Source: Rhynchopus sp. YZ270_cl-10 | Taxonomy: Eukaryota > Euglenozoa > Diplonemea > Diplonemida > Diplonemidae | Reading direction: 5' to 3' | Assembly: GCA_964035575.1 (NCBI GenBank) | Contig: OZ037908.1 | Coordinates: 1-64,000 of the forward strand | DNA length: 64,000 nt | Shown here: positions 1 to 11,600 of the stretch, one piece after another | How the letters are laid out: every line of letters begins with the position of its first letter | Numbering within the stretch: position 1 is the first letter of the stretch | Program-made: the position numbers and the translations under genes | The notes under the pieces: model-generated | Database searches by the model: none | Seen by the model: only the letters and a program-made list of their open reading frames with translations | What the model was told of the DNA's origin: nothing

Positions 1-3000
1 GGGTTTGCGGGTTTGCGGGTTTGCGGGTTTGCGGGTTTGCGGGTTTGCGGGTTTGCGGGTTTGCGGGTTTGCGGGTTTGCGGGTTTGCGGGTTTGCGGGT
101 TTGCGGGTTTGCGGGTTTGCGGGTTTGCGGTTTGCGGGTTTGCGGGTTTGCGGGTTTGCGGGTTTGCGGGTTTGCGGGTTTGCGGGTTTGCGGGTTTGCG
201 GTTTACGGGTTTGCGGGTTTGCGGGTTTGCGGGTTTGCGGGTTTGCGGGTTTGCGGGTTTGCGGGTTTGCGGGTTTGCGGGTTTGCGGGTTTGCGGGTTT
301 GCGGGTTTGCGGGTTTGCGGGTTTGCGGGTTTGCGGGTTTGCGGGTTTGCGGGTTTGCGGGTTTGCGGGTTTGCGGGTTTGCGGGTTTGCGGGTTTGCGG
401 GTTTGCGGGTTTGCGGGTTTGCGGGTTTGCGGTTTGCGGGTTTGCGGGTTTGCGGGTTTGCGGTTTGCGGGTTTGCGGGTTTGCGGGTTTGCGGGTTTGC
501 GGGTTTGCGGGTTTGCGGGTTTGCGGGTTTGCGGGTTTGCGGGTTTGCGGTTTGCGGGTTTGCGGGTTTGCGGGTTTGCGGGTTTGCGGGTTTGCGGGTT
601 TGCGGGTTTGCGGGTTTGCGGGTTTGCGGGTTTGCGGGTTTGCGGGTTTGCGGGTTTGCGGGTTTGCGGGTTTGCGGGTTTGCGGGTTTGCGGGTTTGCG
701 GGTTTGCGGGTTTGCGGGTTTGCGGGTTTGCGGGTTTGCGGGTTTGCGGGTTGCGGGTTTGCGGGTTTGCGGGTTTGCGGGTTTGCGGTTTGCGGGTTTG
801 CGGGTTTGCGGGTTTGCGGGTTTGCGGGTTTGCGGGTTTGCGGGTTTGCGGGTTTGCGGGTTTGCGGGTTTGCGGGTTTGCGGGTTTGCGGGTTTGCGGG
901 TTTGCGGGTTTGCGGGTTTGCGGGTTTGCGGGTTTGCGGGTTTGCGGGTTTGCGGGTTTGCGGGTTTGCGGGTTTGCGGGTTTGCGGGTTTGCGGGTTTG
1001 CGGGTTTGCGGGTTTGCGGGTTTGCGGGTTTGCGGGTTTGCGGTTTTGCGGGTTTGCGGGTTTGCGGGTTTGCGGGTTTGCGGGTTTGCGGGTTTGCGGG
1101 TTTGCGGGTTTGCGGGTTTGCGGGTTTGCGGGTTTGCGGGTTTGCGGGTTTGCGGGTTTGCGGGTTTGCGGGTTTGCGGGTTTGCGGGTTTGCGGGTTTG
1201 CGGGTTGCGGGTTTGCGGGTTTGCGGGTTTGCGGGTTTGCGGGTTTGCGGGTTTGCGGGTTTGCGGTTTGCGGGTTTGCGGGTTTGCGGGTTTGCGGGTT
1301 TGCGGGTTTGCGGGTTTGCGGGTTTGCGGGTTTGCGGGTTTGCGGGTTTGCGGGGTTTGCGGGTTTGCGGGTTTGCGGGTTTGCGGGTTTGCGGGTTTGC
1401 GGGTTTGCGGGTTTGCGGGTTTGCGGGTTTGCGGTTTGCGGGTTTGCGGGTTTGCGGGTTTGCGGGTTTGCGGGTTTGCGGGTTTGCGGGTTTGCGGGTT
1501 TGCGGGTTTGCGGGTTTGCGGGTTTGCGGGTTTGCGGGTTTGCGGGTTTGCGGGTTTGCGGGTTTGCGGTTTGCGGGTTTGCGGGTTTGCGGGTTTGCGG
1601 GTTTGCGGGTTTGCGGGTTTGCGGGTTTGCGGGTTTGCGGGTTTGCGGGTTTGCGGGTTTGCGGGTTTGCGGGTTTGCGGGTTTGCGGGTTTGCGGGTTT
1701 GCGGGTTTGCGGGTTTGCGGGTTTGCGGGTTTGCGGTTTGCGGGTTTGCGGGTTTGCGGGTTTGCGGGTTTGCGGGTTTGCGGGTTTGCGGGGTTTGCGG
1801 GTTTGCGGGTTTGCGGGTTTGCGGGTTTGCGGGTTTGCGGGTTTGCGGGTTTGCGGGTTTGCGGGTTTGCGGGTTTGCGGGTTTGCGGGTTTGCGGGTTT
1901 GCGGGTTTGCGGGTTTGCGGGTTTGCGGGTTTGCGGGTTTGCGGGTTTGCGGGTTTGCGGGTTTGCGGGTTTGCGGGTTTGCGGGTTTGCGGGTTTGCGG
2001 GTTTGCGGGTTTGCGGGTTTGCGGGTTTGCGGGTTTGCGGGTTTGCGGGTTTGCGGGTTTGCGGGTTTGCGGGTTTGCGGGTTTGCGGGTTTGCGGGTTT
2101 GCGGGTTTGCGGGGTTTGCGGGTTTGCGGGTTTGCGGGTTTGCGGGTTTGCGGGTTTGCGGGTTTGCGGGTTTGCGGGTTTGCGGGTTTGCGGGTTTGCG
2201 GGTTTGCGGGTTTACGGGTTTGCGGGTTTGCGGGTTTGCGGGTTTGCGGGTTTGCGGGTTTGCGGGTTTGCGGGTTTGCGGTTTGCGGGTTTGCGGGTTT
2301 GCGGGTTTGCGGGTTTGCGGGTTTGCGGGTTTGCGGGTTTGCGGGTTTGCGGTTTGCGGGTTTGCGGGTTTGCGGGTTTGCGGGTTTGCGGGTTTGCGGG
2401 TTTGCGGGTTTGCGGGTTTGCGGGTTTGCGGGTTTGCGGGTTTGCGGGTTTGCGGGTTTGCGGGTTTGCGGTTTGCGGGTTTGCGGGTTTGCGGGTTTGC
2501 GGGTTTGCGGGTTTGCGGGTTTGCGGGTTTGCGGGTTTGCGGGTTTGCGGGTTTGCGGGTTTGCGGGTTTGCGGGTTTGCGGGTTTGCGGGTTTGCGGGT
2601 TTGCGGGTTTGCGGGTTTGCGGGTTTGCGGGTTTGCGGGTTTGCGGGTTTGCGGGTTTGCGGTTTGCGGGTTTGCGGGTTTGCGGGTTTGCGGGTTTGCG
2701 GGTTTGCGGGTTTGCGGGTTTGCGGGTTTGCGGGTTTGCGGGTTTGCGGGTTTGCGGGTTTGCGGGTTTGCGGGTTTGCGGGTTTGCGGGTTTGCGGGTT
2801 TGCGGGTTTGCGGGTTTGCGGGTTTGCGGGTTTGCGGGTTTGCGGGTTTGCGGGTTTGCGGGTTTGCGGGTTTGCGGGTTTGCGGGTTTGCGGGTTTGCG
2901 GGTTTGCGGGTTTGCGGGTTTGCGGGTTTGCGGGTTTGCGGGTTTGCGGGTTTGCGGGTTTGCGGGTTTGCGGGTTTGCGGGTTTGCGGGTTTGCGGGTT

Positions 3001-6000
3001 TGCGGGTTTGCGGGTTTGCGGGTTTGCGGGTTTGCGGGTTTGCGGGTTGCGGGTTTGCGGGTTTGCGGGTTTGCGGGTTTGCGGGTTTGCGGGTTTGCGG
3101 GTTTGCGGGTTTGCGGGTTTGCGGGTTTGCGGGTTTGCGGGTTTGCGGGTTTGCGGGTTTGCGGGTTTGCGGGTTTGCGGGTTTGCGGGTTTGCGGGTTT
3201 GCGGGTTTGCGGGTTTGCGGGTTTGCGGGTTTGCGGGTTTGCGGGTTTGCGGGTTTGCGGGTTTGCGGGTTTGCGGGTTTGCGGGTTTGCGGGTTTGCGG
3301 GTTTGCGGGTTTGCGGGTTTGCGGGTTTGCGGGTTTGCGGGTTTGCGGGTTTGCGGGTTTGCGGGTTTGCGGGTTTGCGGGTTTGCGGGTTTGCGGGTTT
3401 GCGGGTTTGCGGGTTTGCGGGTTTGCGGGTTTGCGGGTTTGCGGGTTTGCGGGTTTGCGGGTTTGCGGGTTTGCGGGTTTGCGGGTTTGCGGGTTTGCGG
3501 GTTTGCGGGTTTGCGGGTTTGCGGGTTTGCGGGTTTGCGGGTTTGCGGGTTTGCGGGTTTGCGGGTTTGCGGGTTTGCGGGTTTGCGGGTTTGCGGGTTT
3601 GCGGGTTTGCGGGTTTGCGGGTTTGCGGGTTTGCGGGTTTGCGGGTTTGCGGGTTTGCGGGTTTGCGGGTTTGCGGGTTTGCGGGTTTGCGGGTTTGCGG
3701 GTTTGCGGGTTTGCGGGTTTGCGGGTTTGCGGGTTTGCGGTTTGCGGGTTTGCGGGTTTGCGGGTTTGCGGGTTTGCGGGTTTGCGGGTTTGCGGGTTTG
3801 CGGGTTTGCGGGTTTGCGGGTTTGCGGGTTTGCGGGTTTGCGGGTTTGCGGGTTTGCGGGTTTGCGGGTTTGCGGGTTTGCGGGTTTGCGGGTTTGCGGG
3901 TTTGCGGGTTTGCGGGTTTGCGGGTTTGCGGGTTTGCGGGTTTGCGGGTTGCGGGTTTGCGGGTTTGCGGGTTTGCGGGTTTGCGGGTTTGCGGGTTTGC
4001 GGGTTTGCGGGTTTGCGGGTTTGCGGGTTTGCGGGTTTGCGGGTTTGCGGGTTTGCGGGTTTGCGGGTTTGCGGGTTTGCGGGTTTGCGGGTTTGCGGGT
4101 TTGCGGGTTTGCGGGTTTGCGGGTTTGCGGGTTTGCGGGTTTGCGGGTTTGCGGGTTTGCGGGTTTGCGGGTTTGCGGGTTTGCGGGTTTGCGGGTTTGC
4201 GGGTTTGCGGGTTTGCGGGTTTGCGGGTTTGCGGGTTTGCGGGTTTGCGGGTTTGCGGGTTTGCGGGTTTGCGGGTTTGCGGGTTTGCGGGTTTGCGGGT
4301 TTGCGGGTTTGCGGGTTTGCGGGTTTGCGGGTTTGCGGGTTTGCGGGTTTGCGGGTTTGCGGGTTTGCGGGTTTGCGGGTTTGCGGGTTTGCGGGTTTGC
4401 GGGTTTGCGGGTTTGCGGGTTTGCGGGTTTGCGGGTTTGCGGGTTTGCGGGTTTGCGGGTTTGCGGGTTTGCGGGTTTGCGGGTTTGCGGGTTTGCGGGT
4501 TTGCGGGTTTGCGGGTTTGCGGGTTTGCGGGTTTGCGGTTTGCGGGTTTGCGGTTTGCGGGTTTGCGGGTTTGCGGGTTTGCGGGTTTGCGGGTTTGCGG
4601 GTTTGCGGGTTTGCGGGTTTGCGGGTTTGCGGGTTTGCGGGTTTGCGGGTTTGCGGGTTTGCGGGTTTGCGGGTTTGCGGGTTTGCGGGTTTGCGGGTTT
4701 GCGGGTTTGCGGGTTTGCGGGTTTGCGGGTTTGCGGGTTTGCGGGTTTGCGGGTTTGCGGGTTTGCGGGTTTGCGGGTTTGCGGGTTTGCGGGTTTGCGG
4801 GTTTGCGGTTTGCGGGTTTGCGGGTTTGCGGGTTTGCGGGTTTGCGGGTTTGCGGGTTTGCGGGTTTGCGGGTTTGCGGGTTTGCGGGTTTGCGGGTTTG
4901 CGGGTTTGCGGGTTTGCGGGTTTGCGGGTTTGCGGGTTTGCGGGTTTGCGGGTTTGCGGGTTGCGGGTTTGCGGGTTTGCGGGTTTGCGGGTTTGCGGGT
5001 TTGCGGGTTTGCGGGTTTGCGGGTTTGCGGGTTTGCGGGTTTGCGGGTTTGCGGGTTTGCGGGTTTGCGGGTTTGCGGGTTTGCGGGTTTGCGGGTTTGC
5101 GGGTTTGCGGGTTTGCGGGTTTGCGGGTTTGCGGGTTTGCGGGTTTGCGGGTTTGCGGGTTTGCGGGTTTGCGGGTTTGCGGGTTTGCGGGTTTGCGGGT
5201 TTGCGGGTTTACGGGTTTGCGGGTTTGCGGGTTTGCGGGTTTGCGGGTTTGCGGTTTGCGGGTTTGCGGGTTTGCGGGTTTTGCGGGTTTGCGGGTTTGC
5301 GGGTTTGCGGGTTTGCGGGTTTGCGGGTTTGCGGGTTTGCGGGTTTGCGGGTTTGCGGGTTTGCGGGTTTGCGGGTTTGCGGGTTTGCGGGTTTGCGGGT
5401 TTGCGGGTTTGCGGGTTTGCGGGTTTGCGGGTTTGCGGGTTTGCGGGTTTGCGGGTTTGCGGGTTTGCGGGTTTGCGGGTTTGCGGGTTTGCGGGTTTGC
5501 GGGTTTGCGGGTTTGCGGGTTTGCGGGTTTGCGGGTTTGCGGGTTTGCGGGTTTGCGGGTTTGCGGGTTTGCGGGTTTGCGGGTTTGCGGGTTTGCGGGT
5601 TTGCGGGTTTGCGGGTTTGCGGGTTTGCGGGTTTGCGGGTTTGCGGGTTTGCGGGTTTGCGGGTTTGCGGGTTTGCGGGTTTGCGGGTTTGCGGGTTTGC
5701 GGGTTTGCGGGTTTGCGGGTTTGCGGGTTTGCGGGTTTGCGGGTTTGCGGGTTTGCGGGTTTGCGGGTTTGCGGGTTTGCGGGTTTGCGGGTTTGCGGGT
5801 TTGCGGGTTTGCGGGTTTGCGGGTTTGCGGGTTTGCGGGTTTGCGGGTTTGCGGGTTTGCGGGTTTGCGGGTTTGCGGGTTTGCGGGTTTGCGGGTTTGC
5901 GGGTTTGCGGGTTTGCGGGTTTGCGGGTTTGCGGGTTTGCGGGTTTGCGGGTTTGCGGGTTTGCGGGTTTGCGGGTTTGCGGGTTTGCGGGTTTGCGGGT

Positions 6001-8600
6001 TTGCGGGTTTGCGGGTTTGCGGGTTTGCGGGTTTGCGGGTTTGCGGGTTTGCGGGTTTGCGGGTTTGCGGGTTTGCGGGTTTGCGGGTTTGCGGGTTTGC
6101 GGGTTTGCGGGTTTGCGGGTTTGCGGGTTTGCGGGTTTGCGGGTTTGCGGGTTTGCGGGTTTGCGGGTTTGCGGGTTTGCGGGTTTGCGGGTTTGCGGGT
6201 TTGCGGGTTTGCGGGTTTGCGGGTTTGCGGGTTTGCGGGTTTGCGGGTTTGCGGGTTTGCGGGTTTGCGGGTTTGCGGGTTTGCGGGTTTGCGGGTTTGC
6301 GGGTTTGCGGGTTTGCGGGTTTGCGGGTTTGCGGGTTTGCGGGTTTGCGGGTTTGCGGGTTTGCGGGTTTGCGGGTTTGCGGGTTTGCGGGTTTGCGGGT
6401 TTGCGGGTTTGCGGGTTTGCGGGTTTGCGGGTTTGCGGGTTTGCGGGTTTGCGGGTTTGCGGGTTTGCGGGTTTGCGGGTTTGCGGGTTTGCGGGTTTGC
6501 GGGTTTGCGGGTTTGCGGGTTTGCGGGTTTGCGGGTTTGCGGGTTTGCGGGTTTGCGGGTTTGCGGGTTTGCGGGTTTGCGGGTTTGCGGGTTTGCGGGT
6601 TTGCGGGTTTGCGGGTTTGCGGGTTTGCGGGTTTGCGGGTTTGCGGGTTTGCGGGTTTGCGGGTTTGCGGGTTTGCGGGTTTGCGGGTTTGCGGGTTTGC
6701 GGGTTTGCGGGTTTGCGGGTTTGCGGGTTTGCGGGTTTGCGGGTTTGCGGGTTTGCGGGTTTGCGGGTTTGCGGGTTTGCGGGTTTGCGGGTTTGCGGGT
6801 TTGCGGGTTTGCGGGTTTGCGGGTTTGCGGGTTTGCGGGTTTGCGGGTTTGCGGGTTTGCGGGTTTGCGGGTTTGCGGGTTTGCGGGTTTGCGGGTTTGC
6901 GGGTTTGCGGGTTTGCGGGTTTGCGGGTTTGCGGGTTTGCGGGTTTGCGGGTTTGCGGGTTTGCGGGTTTGCGGGTTTGCGGGTTTGCGGGTTTGCGGGT
7001 TTGCGGGTTTGCGGGTTTGCGGGTTTGCGGGTTTGCGGGTTTGCGGGTTTGCGGGTTTGCGGGTTTGCGGGTTTGCGGGTTTGCGGGTTTGCGGGTTTGC
7101 GGGTTTGCGGGTTTGCGGGTTTGCGGGTTTGCGGGTTTGCGGGTTTGCGGGTTTGCGGGTTTGCGGGTTTGCGGGTTTGCGGGTTTGCGGGTTTGCGGGT
7201 TTGCGGGTTTGCGGGTTTGCGGGTTTGCGGGTTTGCGGGTTTGCGGGTTTGCGGGTTTGCGGGTTTGCGGGTTTGCGGGTTTGCGGGTTTGCGGGTTTGC
7301 GGGTTTGCGGGTTTGCGGGTTTGCGGGTTTGCGGGTTTGCGGGTTTGCGGGTTTGCGGGTTTGCGGGTTTGCGGGTTTGCGGGTTTGCGGGTTTGCGGGT
7401 TTGCGGGTTTGCGGGTTTGCGGGTTTGCGGGTTTGCGGGTTTGCGGGTTTGCGGGTTTGCGGGTTTGCGGGTTTGCGGGTTTGCGGGTTTGCGGGTTTGC
7501 GGGTTTGCGGGTTTGCGGGTTTGCGGGTTTGCGGGTTTGCGGGTTTGCGGGTTTGCGGGTTTGCGGGTTTGCGGGTTTGCGGGTTTGCGGGTTTGCGGGT
7601 TTGCGGGTTTGCGGGTTTGCGGGTTTGCGGGTTTGCGGGTTTGCGGGTTTGCGGGTTTGCGGGTTTGCGGGTTTGCGGGTTTGCGGGTTTGCGGGTTTGC
7701 GGGTTTGCGGGTTTGCGGGTTTGCGGGTTTGCGGGTTTGCGGGTTTGCGGGTTTGCGGGTTTGCGGGTTTGCGGGTTTGCGGGTTTGCGGGTTTGCGGGT
7801 TTGCGGGTTTGCGGGTTTGCGGGTTTGCGGGTTTGCGGGTTTGCGGGTTTGCGGGTTTGCGGGTTTGCGGGTTTGCGGGTTTGCGGGTTTGCGGGTTTGC
7901 GGGTTTGCGGGTTTGCGGGTTTGCGGGTTTGCGGGTTTGCGGGTTTGCGGGTTTGCGGGTTTGCGGGTTTGCGGGTTTGCGGGTTTGCGGGTTTGCGGGT
8001 TTGCGGGTTTGCGGGTTTGCGGGTTTGCGGGTTTGCGGGTTTGCGGGTTTGCGGGTTTGCGGGTTTGCGGGTTTGCGGGTTTGCGGGTTTGCGGGTTTGC
8101 GGGTTTGCGGGTTTGCGGGTTTGCGGGTTTGCGGGTTTGCGGGTTTGCGGGTTTGCGGGTTTGCGGGTTTGCGGGTTTGCGGGTTTGCGGGTTTGCGGGT
8201 TTGCGGGTTTGCGGGTTTGCGGGTTTGCGGGTTTGCGGGTTTGCGGGTTTGCGGGTTTGCGGGTTTGCGGGTTTGCGGGTTTGCGGGTTTGCGGGTTTGC
8301 GGGTTTGCGGGTTTGCGGGTTTGCGGGTTTGCGGGTTTGCGGGTTTGCGGGTTTGCGGGTTTGCGGGTTTGCGGGTTTACGGGTTTGCGGGTTTGCGGGT
8401 TTGCGGGTTTGCGGGTTTGCGGGTTTGCGGGTTTACGGGTTTGCGGGTTTGCGGGTTTGCGGGTTTGCGGGTTTGCGGGTTTGCGGGTTTGCGGGTTTGC
8501 GGGTTTGCGGGTTTGCGGGTTTGCGGGTTTGCGGGTTTACGGGTTTGCGGGTTTGCGGGTTTGCGGGTTTACGGGTTTGCGGGTTTGCGGGTTTGCGGGT
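1..8600 (+). repeat. (GGGTTTGC)n octamer tandem array, about 1,075 units
   Basis: The unit GGGTTTGC repeats without interruption from the first base of the window, so the true length is at least 8.6 kb. Sparse variants occur: 7-mers GGTTTGC and GGGTTGC, 9-mers with an extra G or T, and the substitution GGGTTTAC. They are scattered through about 1-5,280, absent from about 5,283-8,370 (some 385 identical units), and reappear as GGGTTTAC at about 8,380, 8,430, 8,540 and 8,570. Runs of GGG separated by five bases make G-quadruplexes possible on the plus strand. All three plus frames are open only because neither the unit nor its variants contain a stop. Confidence 0.98.
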
Positions 8601-11600
8601 CTGTGGACAGCAGAATGTCAGCGGGCTTGTTGTTGCCCAGGATGAGGTGGTTGGGTTCCAGGATGGGGCTCAGACCTGCCTCATTTGCTGCTCCATACAC
8701 ATAATCGCGTACTGAGTTATGTCGCAGTATACGATGCCCACCCATTCTGCAGGCGAAGATGTGGTCCCCCCTGGTGTCCATGGGCTGGTTGCATTGCCTG
8801 CATGAGACACCCTCCGCGTATATGGGGAGGTGGAGGCGGAGTCTGGCTGCGGCCTTGAATGCAATCGGAGGGATGTAGTGCTCCCAGGTGGGGGGTGCAG
8901 TAAGCCAGGACCCTGCTTGGGGGAGGGCCAGAGAATTGAGACGCGCCTTGTCGTACGCATCACCCTTGACGAAGAGGTCCCGCAATTGTTCCTCCAGGAT
9001 CCCTGCAGACAGATCACGTTGACGCAGGGGGACGGCTGGCTGCAGCTTGGGGTCAATCCTAGCACCTTCAGCCACTTGCTCGTTGTACAGCGTTGCCGTC
9101 CGTTCCCATCCTTCGGCGTCCCAGGTGAAGCTGGGGTCCAGTTCGGTGCACAGTTGGTGCAGGCCGCTCCTTGCTCCCATGGCTGCTGCAGTCCAGTGGT
9201 CGCGGATGCGGCGCACGCCCATGCCCCCTACCCTACATGGCAGTGCGGCCTGTCTCCGTGCTTCTTCCGGCAGGCCTCCATCCTCATCACCAAAAAGCGC
9301 GGCCAGGGCAGCGTCTACCTCCTTGTCGTACTGGCTGAGGTACTTGTGGGTGCACGCGTGACCAATGGCTCTCATGTAGAAAACCATGCGTGCAAACCCC
9401 TCGCACTGACGGAGTAATGTCAGTCCAGCCTGCGAGTCAGACACCTTCTGCAGCAGACGCAGTTGCACCGCGAATTCCTCCACCTTCTTCTCCATGTACG
9501 CTTCGCAGTACTCGTCGTCCCCGATTGGCGCCCCCAGGAACGCAAAGCCTCCATACTTCACGCTCATCACTTTTCCTTCACAGGCTGAGCAAGTCTCCGC
9601 CAAGTCAGTGGTGTGGCTGCACACGGGGAGGCCAGCTCTGTCCAGGTCCAACGGAGTCTGCTGTCCTAGGGCGATGACTTCACACTTTGACAGCTTCACC
9701 TTCAGCCCCAGCTCCGCACTGCGTGTCCTCACTAACTCCAGCGCTCGAGCCACCGCCTCTGGGTTCCCCATGATCGTCCCATCATCGAGGTACCAGATGC
9801 TACAGTCGATGCCCTGGACTGCACGCACTTCGTCTGTCAGTGCTTTGATCCCCAGGGAGAAGAGTAGGGGCCCTGCGGGGTCGCCTTGCTGCGCGCCTCT
9901 GGTGGATGGGATCATCTCGTCACCATACACTAGCCCGGTGTGGGAGTTGTAGCACCATTCGACCCACGGTGAAATGGACGGGAGATATTTCCTTGTGGCT
10001 TCCAGAAAAGTCTTGCGAAAGATGCTGTTGAATGCGTTCTCGTAGTCAATCTGTACGATCACTTTGTCGCTCCCCTGGTGTCGTTTTGCGTATGCTGCCA
10101 CAACCATTGTCGCCGCTTCCAGTCCACCGTCCACCGCCACCCCAACTTGTCTCCCTGGCAGCAGCACTCCTCGTGCCTTTTCCCTCACAGACGCCACCTC
10201 GATCTTGCTCACGACTCGCCGAAGTGTGTTGCCTGCAGAGATGGGGCGGACGTCGCCTTGGTCACCCTTCTTTAACGCCACCAGAGTAGCTCCTGCCATG
10301 AACATAGCTGTCTCGGAGGGGGCTTTCCCGCGTCGCAGCAGGTCCAGGACTTGCGTCATCAGTGGCAAGATGTTCAGGTCCGGGTGTTTGACCATCCACC
10401 CCTTGAGGTGATCCCCGCGCAGACCAAAGGGACCTGGAGCAGAGCCCTTTGCCATGCTATTTATGGCTTTGAGGGCGGCGATCGGCTTCAGCGGCTCGGA
10501 AGCAATTTCCGGCAGAGAAGTGGCAGGTTGGGGTTCCTCATGGGGGTGCTTTCTGCGGAGGATGTCTGTGGATTCCTCAGTACGCTCTGCCAGCCCACCC
10601 TTGTGGAGGCGGCTCATCCCTGCTGCCATCCTCCCATTCCGCACCTCCCGGACCATCGCCTTCTCCCTTTCTTCCCACGTTGGTTCCTTCCGCTCCTTCT
10701 CCTTCTTCGTACCGCCTGTGCGATTCGCAGCTGCTCGCCACATTGCTGCGATCTCACCTTCTCTCCACTCATCCACATCCTTCTGCCGCAAGACTGCCAC
10801 CTTCGTCTTGAGGTGCTTCCCACCTCGCTTCGCCGGTAGGACCAGCTTCGCGAACATGCACAAACGTTTCCAGCTTGCCTCATCGCCAACTGCGGCCACA
10901 TCCTCAAGTGCCTGGGTGAACTCCACAGCGGCTGGACGGTCGATGCTCGTGGGGATCGCATCTGTTGTCCTGATGGGGATTTGAGCTATCTCCCACCACT
11001 CCGGCAAGTCAACGTCGTCTGCCTTTTCCACTGCGGTGCGTTCCCTGGGTGTGGGCTTTGCGATCGCCTTTACCAGTTTCGCACACTGAAGACATGTCTC
11101 CTTCGATGCCGACCGTATCCCCCCACACGCTTCACACTGTCCTAACCCCAACTTGTTGAGGGTGTCGTGGGGGATGTGGTCGCCGGAAGACAGGTGTGCA
11201 CCGATGTGTGTGCGCAGGCCGGGAACAGAGAAGGGCTGGGGACGGTGTAGACTGCTTCCGTTGCAACACGGAACAGGGCAGAAGAGCCTCGGTGCATCAG
11301 CCCCCAGAGGAGAAGGCGACTCCTTCGTCATGGCAGGGATGGGTGTTGCTGTTAGGCCTTTCGGGTCAAGCTCTGCGAAGGGGGCCGACTGGACCATTGC
11401 CAGGGCGTTCTTTGGGTCCATTTGCACTTCCTCATAGTGATTATTGAGGAGTGAAACTACCCTGACGCGGCGGTCTTTCTGCGTCCGCAAGTCTTTCGAT
11501 GAGGCTGCGGGGTTGATCGTCACCACTGGATTCGGCCCAGGCTGCACTACCGCTATCGTGGTGGACCATGCATTTGCTGCCAGGTGTAGGGTGAGGTGGT

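Noticed and set aside
1-8600. Chromosome-end telomere
   Set aside because: A left-hand telomere would show its C-rich strand on the plus strand; here the G-rich strand is on plus and the array runs into interior sequence.
5-8715. Three overlapping plus-strand ORFs of about 2,900 codons with repeating VCGFAGLR
   Set aside because: They are a by-product of a stop-free 8-bp unit, open in three frames at once and starting from TTG. No gene signal exists.
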